Of a DNA stretch of 64,000 nt, positions 46,307-54,575 are shown one piece after another. Below the pieces are notes generated by a model. That model had not been told where the DNA came from. It did not search any database and saw only the letters and a list, made by a program, of their open reading frames with translations. The DNA comes from an uncultured Prevotellaceae bacterium (lineage in GTDB: Bacteria > Bacteroidota > Bacteroidia > Bacteroidales > Bacteroidaceae), in assembly GCA_900316685.1 (NCBI GenBank), contig ONDS01000003.1, positions 1-64,000 on the forward strand, read 5' to 3'. The translations under genes were made by a program, and so were the position numbers. Each line of letters opens with the position of its first letter. Positions within the stretch are counted from its first letter, which is position 1.

Positions 46307-48142
46307 ATGAAAAAAGTTTTACTGTTTTCAGCAGCATGCCTGATGGCGATGTCGAGTATCGCCCAGACCGTGCAGAAACCCGGGCAGAAGATCAGCAACC
46401 CCCTGCCCACGAACATCGGTGTGCAACAGAAAGCGCTCGTGCAGAAAGGCGTGAAGAGCCAGGCACCTGCCCGTTCGGCCCAGACCGGATTGTATTACAC
46501 CCGCCCCGAAGGCACATTCTTCGTGACCTGGGGCTATGATGGCCGTGGCTACGGCATCGACCTCTTGGTGGGTCCTCCTTACGTGGATTTGAGGTATCAG
46601 AACAGGTCGTCTGTCGATGAGGAGTTTGTCACCTGGACCATCAACGGCCAGGATGCCAGCAGCTTGGTGGATGAGAATGGCGACTACCGTACCTCATTGG
46701 GTGGTGCTTACTTCTACGCCGTCCCCACCCTGGAGTACAACGGAAAAGAGCCCGACAGTTGGTCGCTCTCCGACAACAGTCTTTACTATGTGCATCCCGA
46801 AGGCGGAAGCTCGTACACGACGCGTGCCACCTCTTACGGCATGAGGATGATGAGTCCCGTGAGCGACCACTACTGGACAACCGACAACGAAAAAATCTAC
46901 AACAACACGGAGACCTGGGGTGTCTTTGGCTGGATGTTTGGTGCTGGAACATTGCAGGAAACAGACGAGGATGGTACCAACTATACCTTTACGGGTGAGC
47001 GTATCGAGCAGCCCTGCGGCAAGCCCGAAGCAGCCCTGTATATCGACACCGTCTTCATTGATGGCTATAGCTACACGCAGCCCATCAAAGAAGGAGGCTC
47101 ACTCACATGTTATGTCTGCCGTCCCAAACTCAACGAAAGGGGACAAAAGGTGGCCGACCTTGACAATATCATCGAGACGCTGACCTGCACCTCGAAAGAC
47201 ACCATCAATTTCGGCACAGCCGAGCAGTTCAAAGGTAAAAGAGGTTCAACAGATCCTAATGACTTTGCCAAGCCCGGCTACCTCATCTTCACCAAGAAGA
47301 CCACCAACCGCTATGGCTTAGAGGTAACCGCTCCCTTTGTGGTGAACGAGGAGTTTGTGCTCGCTTTCGACGGCTTTGGCCAGGAGGGCATCGATTTCGG
47401 TGCCAATGGTCTGGATATCGCCCCCGAGGATGAAGAGGTGGCTTATCCCGGTCTCGAGTTCGGCGTATGGAACGACGGCGAGGAGCAATATATCAAATAT
47501 ACCTCCGCCCCCATCGCCGTAAAGTGCGGATTCCATGGCATGTTCGTCAACTACAACACCGACATCTGGGCGGATACAGAAACCGGCGAACCTTTAGAGA
47601 CCAAGGAGTTGCGTGCTCCCGTAGAGGGCGGCACCGTATTGGATGACGCTACGGGCAGCATGACCACGACCATCCAGCTCCCCTTCGAATGGTACAGCGA
47701 AGACGGCACCGAGAATTTCTTCATCGACCTGCCCGAATGGCTTTGGCTGCAGGACGGTGCTGTTCAGCAGATAGTGGATGCCCAATACAATATTGAGGAA
47801 AGCGACCTGATGTACGACATCGTCTTGGAGGCCGATGCGCTGCCGGCTGATGCCGAGGTGGTGGTGAGCACCGGTTCCGCCGATGAGATCCGCAACGCCC
47901 GTTACGCCGTCCTCTATGTGGAAGGCTTCGAAGTGAAATCCGAGCCCATCATCGTGGTTCAGGGCGACCTGAGCATCGAGGAGGCTAAGGAACTCGCAGC
48001 TTGGTCCACCGGCATCGACGCCCCTGTGGTGAAAATCGACAACAACGGCAAGGGCAAGATTTACAACCTCAATGGCCAGCAGGTGAACGACAGCTATAAG
48101 GGCATCGTGATCCAGAATGGCAAGAAGGTAATCAAGAAGTAA
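46307..48142 (+). CDS. Secreted protein ending in a Prevotella-type C-terminal tail
   Basis: 611 aa. Signal peptide residues 1-19 (SSIA-QTV). The large middle part is rich in Tyr, Asp, Gly and Thr and matches no family I know. The last 30 residues (KGKIYNLNGQQV, GIVIQNGKKVIKK) resemble the short C-terminal sorting-like tail of many Prevotella and Bacteroides exported proteins, related to but shorter than T9SS domains. It is the last gene of the SusCD locus, 96 bp after the DUF4302 gene. A strong terminator follows. Confidence 0.65.
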   Translation: MKKVLLFSAACLMAMSSIAQTVQKPGQKISNPLPTNIGVQQKALVQKGVKSQAPARSAQTGLYYTRPEGTFFVTWGYDGRGYGIDLLVGPPYVDLRYQNRSSVDEEFVTWTINGQDASSLVDENGDYRTSLGGAYFYAVPTLEYNGKEPDSWSLSDNSLYYVHPEGGSSYTTRATSYGMRMMSPVSDHYWTTDNEKIYNNTETWGVFGWMFGAGTLQETDEDGTNYTFTGERIEQPCGKPEAALYIDTVFIDGYSYTQPIKEGGSLTCYVCRPKLNERGQKVADLDNIIETLTCTSKDTINFGTAEQFKGKRGSTDPNDFAKPGYLIFTKKTTNRYGLEVTAPFVVNEEFVLAFDGFGQEGIDFGANGLDIAPEDEEVAYPGLEFGVWNDGEEQYIKYTSAPIAVKCGFHGMFVNYNTDIWADTETGEPLETKELRAPVEGGTVLDDATGSMTTTIQLPFEWYSEDGTENFFIDLPEWLWLQDGAVQQIVDAQYNIEESDLMYDIVLEADALPADAEVVVSTGSADEIRNARYAVLYVEGFEVKSEPIIVVQGDLSIEEAKELAAWSTGIDAPVVKIDNNGKGKIYNLNGQQVNDSYKGIVIQNGKKVIKK

Positions 48143-48176
48143 CCTCTCACTCCTATTTCAACATAGGCTTCTCTTC

Positions 48177-48213
48177 GCCGCGGTCGGATTGTTTCCGACC
48201 GCGGCATTTTTTT
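48177..48213 (+). terminator. Rho-independent terminator of the SusCD locus
   Basis: GCCGCGGTCGG/CCGACCGCGGC, 11-bp perfect stem, 7-nt loop, then ATTTTTTT. Confidence 0.95.
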
Positions 48214-48315
48214 GTTGATCAAGCACGAGTAAGCGTCAAGTTTTCACCGCTTTCGCCTCTTTTGTCGCATGACGATATAATTGTCGTGCTTATAGTTTTT
48301 TTTTGACACTTTCAT

Positions 48316-48347
48316 TTTGGCAGAGCGGAAAAATATGATTACTTTTG
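48316..48347 (+). promoter_or_regulatory. Consensus promoter of the xylE-like gene
   Basis: TTTG at 48316-48319, 20-bp spacer, TACTTTTG at 48340-48347. An imperfect palindrome GCATGAC..GTCGTGC lies about 30 bp upstream and could bind a regulator. Leader about 80 nt. Confidence 0.85.
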
Positions 48348-48430
48348 CACATTGATAATATGCTTATCCCGTTATCATCCTGTTTCAAGAACATTTTATA
48401 TCCATCAAACAAATAAAAGCACTTATCACT

Positions 48431-49900
48431 ATGAACCAAAACCAACAAGGCAGTAAAGCCTATCTTTTCGGTATCGTGCTGGTGGCCGTCTTGGGCGGTC
48501 TGCTCTTCGGCTACGACACCGCCGTCATCTCCGGAGCCGAGAAAGGTCTGCAGGCTTTCTTCATGGAAGCCAAGGACTTCACCTACACCGACGGCTGGCA
48601 TGGATTCACCTCCGCCTCCGCTCTCATCGGCTGCATCATCGGTTCAGCCCTCTCCGGTTTGTTGGCCACGAACCTTGGCCGTAAGAAATCGCTGATCATC
48701 GCCGGTCTGCTGTTCTTCATCTCCGCCCTCGGCTCGATGGAGCCCGAATTCCTGTTCTTCGAGCATGGCACGCCCACCTATTCGTTGCTCATCATGTTCA
48801 ACATCTACCGCGTGATTGGCGGTATCGGTGTGGGCCTGGCCAGCGCCATCTGCCCGATGTATATCGGCGAGGTGGCTCCCTCGAACATCCGCGGCATGCT
48901 GGTATCGTGGAACCAGTTCGCCATCATCTTCGGACAGTTGGTAGTGTATTTCGTCAACTTCTTCATCCTCGGCGACCATATCCAGCCGCTTGTGGAGGAG
49001 ATGGGAAAAGGGTTGGCAGCCATCAACCCCGCGGCCCAGTGGACGGTGACCACCGGCTGGCGCTATATGTTCGGTAGCGAAGCGATTCCCGCCGGTCTGT
49101 TCGCCCTACTCATCTGCTTTGTGCCGGAAACGCCACGTTACCTTGTTTCCATCGGTCAGGACGAGAAGGCTGAAAGCATCCTCTCACGCATCAACGGTTC
49201 AGCCAAGGCCAAACAGATACTTCACGACATCAAGAACACGATGACCGTAAAGACGGAGAAGCTGATGACCTATGGAGCCTTGTGTATCTTCGTGGGCATC
49301 ATGCTCAGCGTGTTCCAGCAGGCTGTAGGCATCAACGCCGTGTTGTACTACGCCCCGCGTATCTTCGGCGATATGGGTATGGAGAACCCGATGGTCATCA
49401 CCGTATTCATGGGTGTCATCAATATCCTCTTCACCTTAGTGGCCATCTTCACGGTCGAGAAACTGGGCCGTAAACCCCTGCTCATCTGCGGTTCATTAGG
49501 TATGGCTCTCGGTGCCTTCGGTGTGGCCTTGACCTTCGGCCATGCCGGCATGGAGATGGTGACAGCCGCCTCGCTGCTCGTCTACAGTGCCTCGTTCATG
49601 TTCTCATGGGGTCCAATCACCTGGGTGCTCATCGCCGAGATCTTCCCCAACACCATCCGTGGAGCCGCCGTGGCCATCGCCGTGGCTTTCCAGTGGATTT
49701 TCAACTTCATCGTCAGCTCCACCTTCGTGCCGATGTTCAACATGCACCTGAGCGAGGGCGACGACTTCGGCCACTGGTTCACCTACGGCCTCTACGGTAT
49801 CATCTGCGTGATTGCCGCACTGTTCGTCTGGCGCTTAGTGCCCGAAACAAAGGGCAAGACGCTCGAAGATATGAGCCGTCTGTGGAAGAAAGAGAAATAA
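48431..49900 (+). CDS. xylE: D-xylose:H+ symporter (XylE-like MFS sugar transporter)
   Basis: 489 aa, 12 helices. Close to E. coli XylE along its length: GGLLFGYDTAVISGAEKGL near residue 20, IGGIGVGLASAICPMYIGEVAP near 135, QQAVGINAVLYYAPRIF near 297, and PETKGKTLEDM at the C-terminus. It brings xylose (perhaps other sugars) in with protons. It stands alone with its own promoter and terminator. Xylose isomerase and xylulokinase are not in the window. Confidence 0.88.
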   Translation: MNQNQQGSKAYLFGIVLVAVLGGLLFGYDTAVISGAEKGLQAFFMEAKDFTYTDGWHGFTSASALIGCIIGSALSGLLATNLGRKKSLIIAGLLFFISALGSMEPEFLFFEHGTPTYSLLIMFNIYRVIGGIGVGLASAICPMYIGEVAPSNIRGMLVSWNQFAIIFGQLVVYFVNFFILGDHIQPLVEEMGKGLAAINPAAQWTVTTGWRYMFGSEAIPAGLFALLICFVPETPRYLVSIGQDEKAESILSRINGSAKAKQILHDIKNTMTVKTEKLMTYGALCIFVGIMLSVFQQAVGINAVLYYAPRIFGDMGMENPMVITVFMGVINILFTLVAIFTVEKLGRKPLLICGSLGMALGAFGVALTFGHAGMEMVTAASLLVYSASFMFSWGPITWVLIAEIFPNTIRGAAVAIAVAFQWIFNFIVSSTFVPMFNMHLSEGDDFGHWFTYGLYGIICVIAALFVWRLVPETKGKTLEDMSRLWKKEK

Positions 49901-49929
49901 ACACCCAATGATATCATCGGATAATTATC

Positions 49930-49957
49930 AGAGCGGGCTTTAAAGCCCGCTCTTTTT
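49930..49957 (+). terminator. Terminator after xylE
   Basis: AGAGCGGGCTTTAAAGCCCG palindrome extended by CTCT, then TTTT. Confidence 0.93.
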
Positions 49958-49960
49958 AAA

Positions 49961-49991
49961 ACCCACCCCATTCCTCCCGAAGGGAGGGATA
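49961..49991. repeat. GC-rich REP-like palindrome
   Basis: ACCCACCCCATTCCTCCCGA then AGGGAGGGATA. Relatives lie at 8584-8615 and 36974-37008. Confidence 0.6.
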
Positions 49992-50143
49992 CTATAGAAA
50001 CTATAGAAAACTATAGAAGCTATAGAGACTATAGAAACTATAGAAACTATAGAGACTATAGAAGCTATAGAAACTATAGTGACTATAGAGACTATAGAAA
50101 ACTATAGAAGCTATAGAAGCTATAGAAGCTATAGAAGCTATAG
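49992..50143. repeat. Array of 17 CTATAG palindromes, 8-10 bp period
   Basis: Seventeen CTATAG hexamers separated by short spacers (AAA, AAAA, AAG, AGA, TGA), mean period about 9 bp. The hexamer is itself a palindrome, so the array reads the same on both strands. It lies between the xylE terminator and the metF promoters. Confidence 0.95.
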
Positions 50144-50172
50144 ACAATATAGTTTTTTAAAAAAGAACCCTG

Positions 50173-50281
50173 TTCATTTTGTTCTGCCCTCGATTTTTCG
50201 TAACTTTGAATAAGTTACTCCATCTCGACATAAAAAATGAATAAATTCATTTTGTTCTGCCCTCGATTTTTCGTAACTTTG
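50173..50281 (+). repeat. 36-bp direct repeat duplicating a promoter core
   Basis: Identical 36-bp segments at 50173-50208 and 50246-50281, each holding TTTG-N19-TAACTTTG. The offset is 73 bp. Confidence 0.95.
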
Positions 50282-50284
50282 CAC
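50222..50284 (+). promoter_or_regulatory. Conserved 63-bp promoter element (copy at metF)
   Basis: TTTG at 50251-50254, 19-bp spacer, TAACTTTG at 50274-50281. Preceded by a perfect palindrome AATGAA-TAAA-TTCATT. It aligns gap-free to 6866-6928. A second, upstream promoter core (TTTG 50178-50181, TAACTTTG 50201-50208) is the direct repeat. The leader to the metF ATG is only about 15 nt. Confidence 0.88.
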
Positions 50285-50300
50285 GATAAACCGTAAAGCA

Positions 50301-51257
50301 ATGATGCTACTTGATTTATTAGACCAGCGACTCGCGGGGCGACACTTCTCTTTCGAGGTGCTTCCTCCACTGAAAGGCGCAGGCACGGAAAGCCTGTTCC
50401 GCACCATCGCCATACTGAAAGAACTGGATCCTCTCTATATCAATATCACCACCCATCACAGCGAATTCGTCTACCGCGAGGTGGAGGGCGGCCTGCTCGA
50501 ACGCCAGCGTATCCGTCGGCGCCCTGGCACCATCGCCATCGCCGCCGCCATCCAACAGCGGTTCGATATACCCGTCATACCCCATGTCATCTGCAGCGGC
50601 ACTACCATCGAGAACATCGAATATGAGCTGCTCGACTTGCAGTTCCTCGGCGTGAGCAACCTGCTGCTCCTGCGTGGCGACAAGGCACAAGACGACAAGA
50701 TGTTCACCCCCACCCCGGGCGGACACAGCCATACCACCGACCTTATCCGTCAGGTGATGCGTTTCAATGAGGGATACTTCGCCGACGGCAGCCAGATGAA
50801 ACATCCCGGCAAACCATTCAGCTTCGGTGTAGCCTGCTACCCCGAGAAGCACGAGGAAGCTCCCAACTTAGAGCAAGACATGCACTACCTGAAGATGAAA
50901 CAAGACCTGGGTGCGCAATATGCCGTCACACAGTTGTTTTACGACAACGAGAAATATTACCAATTCGTGGCGAAAGCCCGCGACATGGGTATCACCATAC
51001 CCATTATCCCCGGCATCAAACCCTTCGCCAAACTGAGCCAGATAACCACCGTGCCCAAGACCTTCCATTGCGACATACCACAAGACCTCGCCCTTGAGGC
51101 ATTGAAGTGCAAAGACGACCAGTCAGCCCGCGAGTTAGGCATCGAATGGGCAACAGCCCAGTGCCGCGATCTCTATGCCCATGGTGTGAAGAATATCCAT
51201 TTCTATACCGTTTCGGCGGTGGAAAGCGTGAAGGAAGTGGTGAACAGGCTGATGTAA
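50301..51257 (+). CDS. metF: Methylenetetrahydrofolate reductase
   Basis: 318 aa. It reduces 5,10-methylene-THF to 5-methyl-THF with FAD, supplying methionine synthesis. FSFEVLPPLKGAGTESLF is the conserved N-terminus, with the catalytic Glu in FEVLPP. ITTHHSEF and HVICSGTTIENIEYELLDL follow, and LLLLRGDKAQ near residue 120 is typical. ALKCKDD and GVKNIHFYTV close the barrel. Two tandem promoter cores precede it. The leader is too short for a SAM riboswitch. Confidence 0.95.
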   Translation: MMLLDLLDQRLAGRHFSFEVLPPLKGAGTESLFRTIAILKELDPLYINITTHHSEFVYREVEGGLLERQRIRRRPGTIAIAAAIQQRFDIPVIPHVICSGTTIENIEYELLDLQFLGVSNLLLLRGDKAQDDKMFTPTPGGHSHTTDLIRQVMRFNEGYFADGSQMKHPGKPFSFGVACYPEKHEEAPNLEQDMHYLKMKQDLGAQYAVTQLFYDNEKYYQFVAKARDMGITIPIIPGIKPFAKLSQITTVPKTFHCDIPQDLALEALKCKDDQSARELGIEWATAQCRDLYAHGVKNIHFYTVSAVESVKEVVNRLM

Positions 51258-51266
51258 GAAGGGGCT

Positions 51267-51308
51267 GTCAGACCAGTCGGACCAGTCGGACCAGTCGGAC
51301 CAGTCAGA
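51267..51308. repeat. 9-bp array, CAGTCGGAC family
   Basis: CAGACCAGTCGGACCAGTCG continuing for about 4.5 units between metF and holB. The same unit occurs in reverse at 60463-60495. Confidence 0.85.
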
Positions 51309-51324
51309 CAAAAAAGAAAAAACC

Positions 51325-52461
51325 ATGCGTTTTTCGGAAGTAATAGGACAAGAGGATACGAAGCGTCACCTGCTGGCCATGGCAGCCAATGGGCGTGTGC
51401 CCCATGCCATACTGTTCCAGGGTCCTCCGGGCTCTGGCAAGATGGCCTTGGCTATGGCCTTCGCCTCCACCCTACTCTGCCGGAACCACGCTCCTGGCGA
51501 AGAAGCTTGCGGCCACTGTCCCCAGTGTGCCATGCTGTCGAAGTGGGAACATCCCGACCTGCATTTCTCCTTTCCCACCATCAAGCCTAAAGGCAGTCCC
51601 GGCGACTATAAGCCCGTGAGCGACGACTTCATGCGCGAATGGTACCACATGGTTCGCCAAGGACCCTATTTCACGCTGAACCAATGGCTCGACGCCATCG
51701 GCGTACAAAACCAGCAGAGCATCATCACCGCCAGGGAAAGCGAAGAGCTGCAGCGCAAGCTGTCGCTCATGTCGTCGCAGGGCGGTTATAAGATATCCAT
51801 CATCTGGTTGCCAGAACGTATGAATATCGCCGCCGCCAACAAGATACTCAAGTTGTTGGAAGAGCCACCCCAGCAAACCATCTTCATGCTGGTGAGCGAG
51901 CAGCCCGAGCAACTATTGGAAACCATCCGCAGTAGGACGCAACCCATCACGCTGCACCGATTGGCCGACCATGAGGTGGCTGCGGCTTTGGTGAACAGCC
52001 GCGGCATCGAGGAAGCAGCGGCACAACGTATCGCGCGCGTAGTTCGCGGCAACTGGCTCTTGGCCCTCAACGAGCTGGATGCCGACAACGAGAACCGTGG
52101 TTTTCTCGAGTTGTTCAAACAGTTCATGCGCATCGCCTATCAGCGCGACGTGCGTGCGATGAAGAAATGGGCTGAAACGGCCAGCGATCAGGGTCGTGAG
52201 AAACAGAAGCGCATGCTCTCCTATTTCCTTCACCTGATACGTGAGAATTTCATGTATAACTTCCAACAGCCCTCGCTGAACTACATGACCACGGAGGAAG
52301 AGAGCTTTGCCAAGAATTTCGCACCCTTTGTCAACGAGCGCAACATCTTTGACATTACCGACAAGATACAGTTAGCCATCCGCGACATCTCGCAAAACGC
52401 CAATGCGAAAATCGTGTTCTACGACCTGGCGTTGCAGGTCACGGTGGTGATTAGGAATTAA
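51325..52461 (+). CDS. holB: DNA polymerase III, delta prime subunit
   Basis: 378 aa. Part of the clamp loader, cytoplasmic. It has the AAA+ start FSEVIGQEDTKRHL, a P-loop that reads GPPGSGKM (Met where ATP-binding loaders have Thr or Ser), and a zinc module CGHCPQC near residue 54-60. Degenerate nucleotide binding is normal for delta prime. SEQPEQLLETIRSRTQPI near 192 is the family's sensor-like segment. It is followed by ricT and gldH, a common Bacteroidales order. Its TAA stop opens a long tandem array. Confidence 0.9.
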   Translation: MRFSEVIGQEDTKRHLLAMAANGRVPHAILFQGPPGSGKMALAMAFASTLLCRNHAPGEEACGHCPQCAMLSKWEHPDLHFSFPTIKPKGSPGDYKPVSDDFMREWYHMVRQGPYFTLNQWLDAIGVQNQQSIITARESEELQRKLSLMSSQGGYKISIIWLPERMNIAAANKILKLLEEPPQQTIFMLVSEQPEQLLETIRSRTQPITLHRLADHEVAAALVNSRGIEEAAAQRIARVVRGNWLLALNELDADNENRGFLELFKQFMRIAYQRDVRAMKKWAETASDQGREKQKRMLSYFLHLIRENFMYNFQQPSLNYMTTEEESFAKNFAPFVNERNIFDITDKIQLAIRDISQNANAKIVFYDLALQVTVVIRN

Positions 52462-52513
52462 GAGTTAAGAGTTAAGAGTTAAGAATTAAGAGTTAAGAGT
52501 TAAGAGTTAAGAA
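52458..52513. repeat. Stop-anchored 7-bp array, TTAAGAG family
   Basis: Eight units, TTAAGAG or TTAAGAA, in exact register. The first unit holds the holB stop codon TAA (52459-52461). Confidence 0.95.
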
Positions 52514-52529
52514 AAAATGCAGGAAGAGT

Positions 52530-52575
52530 AGATAAGAGAAGGAAGGAAGGAAGAGAAGGAAGGGAAGGAAGGACA
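52530..52575. repeat. GGAAGGAA purine-rich repeat
   Basis: A polypurine stretch of GGAAG/GAAGGAAGG units on the plus strand, between two other arrays. Confidence 0.7.
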
Positions 52576-52584
52576 TTTGTCTGC

Positions 52585-52646
52585 ACTCCTGAACTACTGA
52601 ACTCTTGAACTACTGCACTACTGAACTACTGAGCTCTTGAACTACT
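52585..52646. repeat. 8-bp array, TGAACTAC/TGAACTCT family
   Basis: CTCCTGAACTACTGAACTCT and further units up to the bases just before ricT. Most units contain TGA. The family also appears in reverse at 35509-35543. Confidence 0.85.
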
Positions 52647-52658
52647 AAATAAAGCATC

Positions 52659-53930
52659 ATGGACTACAAGAATATGACCTTCAAGATGGTGAACGGCAGC
52701 GACCGTGGTCTTTGCCGCCGAGCTTGCGGTAGACAAGACAAGCAGCTCAACACCTACGACTGGCTGGCCGACATCCCGGGCAACGACACGAGTACCGACC
52801 TGGTGGAGGTGCAGTTCAAGAACACCCGCAAGGGTTATTACCACAATGTGAACCACTTAGACCTGAAGAAAGGCGACATCGTGGCGGTGGAAGCCAATCC
52901 CGGTCACGACATCGGCGTGGTGACGCTCACCGGCCAGTTGGTCCGCCTTCAGGTGAAGAAAGCCAACCTGAAGTCGGAAGAGGATATCCGCCGCATCTAC
53001 CGTATCGCCAAGCCCGTGGATATGGACAAATATGAAGAAGCCAAAAGCCGCGAACACGGCACCATGATCCAGAGCCGCCAGATAGCCAAGGATTTGGGCC
53101 TGCAGATGAAGATCGGCGATGTGGAATACCAGGGTGACGGCAACAAGGCCATCTTCTATTACATCGCCGATGAGCGCGTCGACTTCCGCCAGCTCATCAA
53201 GGTGCTCGCCGAGACCTTCCACGTGCGTATCGAGATGAAGCAGATCGGTGCCCGCCAGGAAGCCGGTCGCATCGGCGGCACAGGTCCCTGCGGTCGTGAG
53301 TTGTGCTGTGCCACATGGATGAAGAATTTCGTGTCGGTGAGCACTGCCGCGGCCCGATTCCAGGACATCTCGCTCAATCCCCAGAAACTGGCCGGCATGT
53401 GCGCCAAGCTCAAGTGCTGCCTCAACTACGAAGTGGACAACTACATCGAAGCCGGTAAGAAGATGCCCAACCGCGATGTGGTGCTGCAGACCGCCGACAG
53501 CGACTATTACCTGTTCAAGAACGATATCTTGGCGGGCATGGTCACCTACTCCACCGACAAGCGCATGGCCGCCAACCTATGCACCATCAGCGCCCAAAGA
53601 GCCTTGGAGGTGATAGAGATGAACAAAAAGGGCGAGAAGCCTCTCTCGCTGCTCGACGACGACCAGGCCCAACAGGAAGACCGTCCGCTGGACTTGCTGG
53701 AAAGCGAGAGCATCACCCGATTCGACAAGAACAAACGCAAGCGCAAGAAGAAAGACGACCGTCGACGTGGTGAGCGTCCCGCCCAGGATGCCCCCAAGCG
53801 CAAAGCACAGGCTCATGGCGAGGGACAGGTGCGTGGCGAGGGACATGGGCAGCCCAAACAGACCCAGCCGAAAGAACCACGCGAGGGCAACAAACCACGC
53901 CGCAACAAGTCGAAAGAGAAAGAATCATGA
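52659..53930 (+). CDS. ricT: PSP1/RicT-like protein with a basic tail
   Basis: 423 aa. A RicT (YaaT) homologue. In Bacillus, RicT is part of an Fe-S-containing complex that affects RNA processing. The conserved Cys pairs are visible: GPCGRELCCATWMKNF near residue 208 and GMCAKLKCCLNYE near 248. The C-terminal ~80 residues are Lys/Arg/Glu-rich, low complexity and probably disordered, consistent with RNA binding. gldH overlaps its stop by 4 bp. The role in Bacteroidetes is inferred from the family only. Confidence 0.88.
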   Translation: MDYKNMTFKMVNGSDRGLCRRACGRQDKQLNTYDWLADIPGNDTSTDLVEVQFKNTRKGYYHNVNHLDLKKGDIVAVEANPGHDIGVVTLTGQLVRLQVKKANLKSEEDIRRIYRIAKPVDMDKYEEAKSREHGTMIQSRQIAKDLGLQMKIGDVEYQGDGNKAIFYYIADERVDFRQLIKVLAETFHVRIEMKQIGARQEAGRIGGTGPCGRELCCATWMKNFVSVSTAAARFQDISLNPQKLAGMCAKLKCCLNYEVDNYIEAGKKMPNRDVVLQTADSDYYLFKNDILAGMVTYSTDKRMAANLCTISAQRALEVIEMNKKGEKPLSLLDDDQAQQEDRPLDLLESESITRFDKNKRKRKKKDDRRRGERPAQDAPKRKAQAHGEGQVRGEGHGQPKQTQPKEPREGNKPRRNKSKEKES

Positions 53931-54418
53931 AAAAGGTGCTCGTAGGCCTTTTCACCGCCTGCCTGTTGACCGCTTGCTTTCCCAACACCCGGTATGTGGA
54001 CTACCATCATACCGCCGTATCGGGCTGGGAGAAAGACAGTGTGCTCGTCTTCCATGTGCCCCCTCTTGACGAGGGCGGTCCTTATGTGGAAGAGATAGGA
54101 TTGCGCACGGAAAGCAGCTATCCTTTCCTGCATCTCTCCTTGGTGGTGGAACAGCAGGTGGTTTCCCTTGGTTCAGCCGCCAAAGACCAAGTTTCAAGAA
54201 ACGAAAAGCACATCGTCGACACGCTCGACCTTCCCATCTATGAGGAAGACGGTTCGCCCGTGGGCCTGGGGCTGAGCGTCTATCGACAGGAACTGCCCTT
54301 CCGTTTCCTCAACCTGCAATCAGGCGACTCGCTGACCATACGCATCCACCACAACATGCGTCGCCGCCTACTTCCCGGAGTGTCGGAAGTGGGTATCCAC
54401 CTGCTGAAGAGGGATTAG
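53927..54418 (+). CDS. gldH: Gliding motility-type lipoprotein GldH
   Basis: 163 aa. The lipoprotein signal ends LLTACFPNT. YVDYHHTAVSGWEKDSVLVF and LGLSVYRQELPFRFLNL are the recognisable GldH segments. GldH is needed for gliding in Flavobacterium; non-gliding Bacteroidales keep it and its role there is unclear. The order holB-ricT-gldH supports the call. Its start overlaps the ricT stop (ATGA). The TAG stop lies in the first unit of a 7-bp array. Confidence 0.88.
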   Translation: MKKVLVGLFTACLLTACFPNTRYVDYHHTAVSGWEKDSVLVFHVPPLDEGGPYVEEIGLRTESSYPFLHLSLVVEQQVVSLGSAAKDQVSRNEKHIVDTLDLPIYEEDGSPVGLGLSVYRQELPFRFLNLQSGDSLTIRIHHNMRRRLLPGVSEVGIHLLKRD

Positions 54419-54575
54419 AATTTAGAATGTTGAATGTTGAGTGTTGAATTTTGAATGGTCGCTTCGCGATGACGAATGAAAAATGTTGAGTTTTGAGTGA
54501 CGAACTCATCATTCATCATTCAAAATTAACAATTGCGTTAGCGATCATTCAACATTCAAAAATCATAATTCAAAA
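54413..54575. repeat. 7-bp arrays in opposite orientations between gldH and rodA
   Basis: GATTAGA (with the gldH stop), ATTTAGA, ATGTTGA, ATGTTGA, GTGTTGA, ATTTTGA on the left. ATTCATC, ATTCAAA, ATTCAAC on the right. Arms 54444-54462 and 54541-54559 match in 17 of 19 positions as inverted repeats, so a hairpin may form. It may serve as terminator for both convergent genes. Confidence 0.75.

Noticed and set aside
50285-50300. SAM or other riboswitch before metF
   Set aside because: The leader from either promoter core is too short for a known aptamer.
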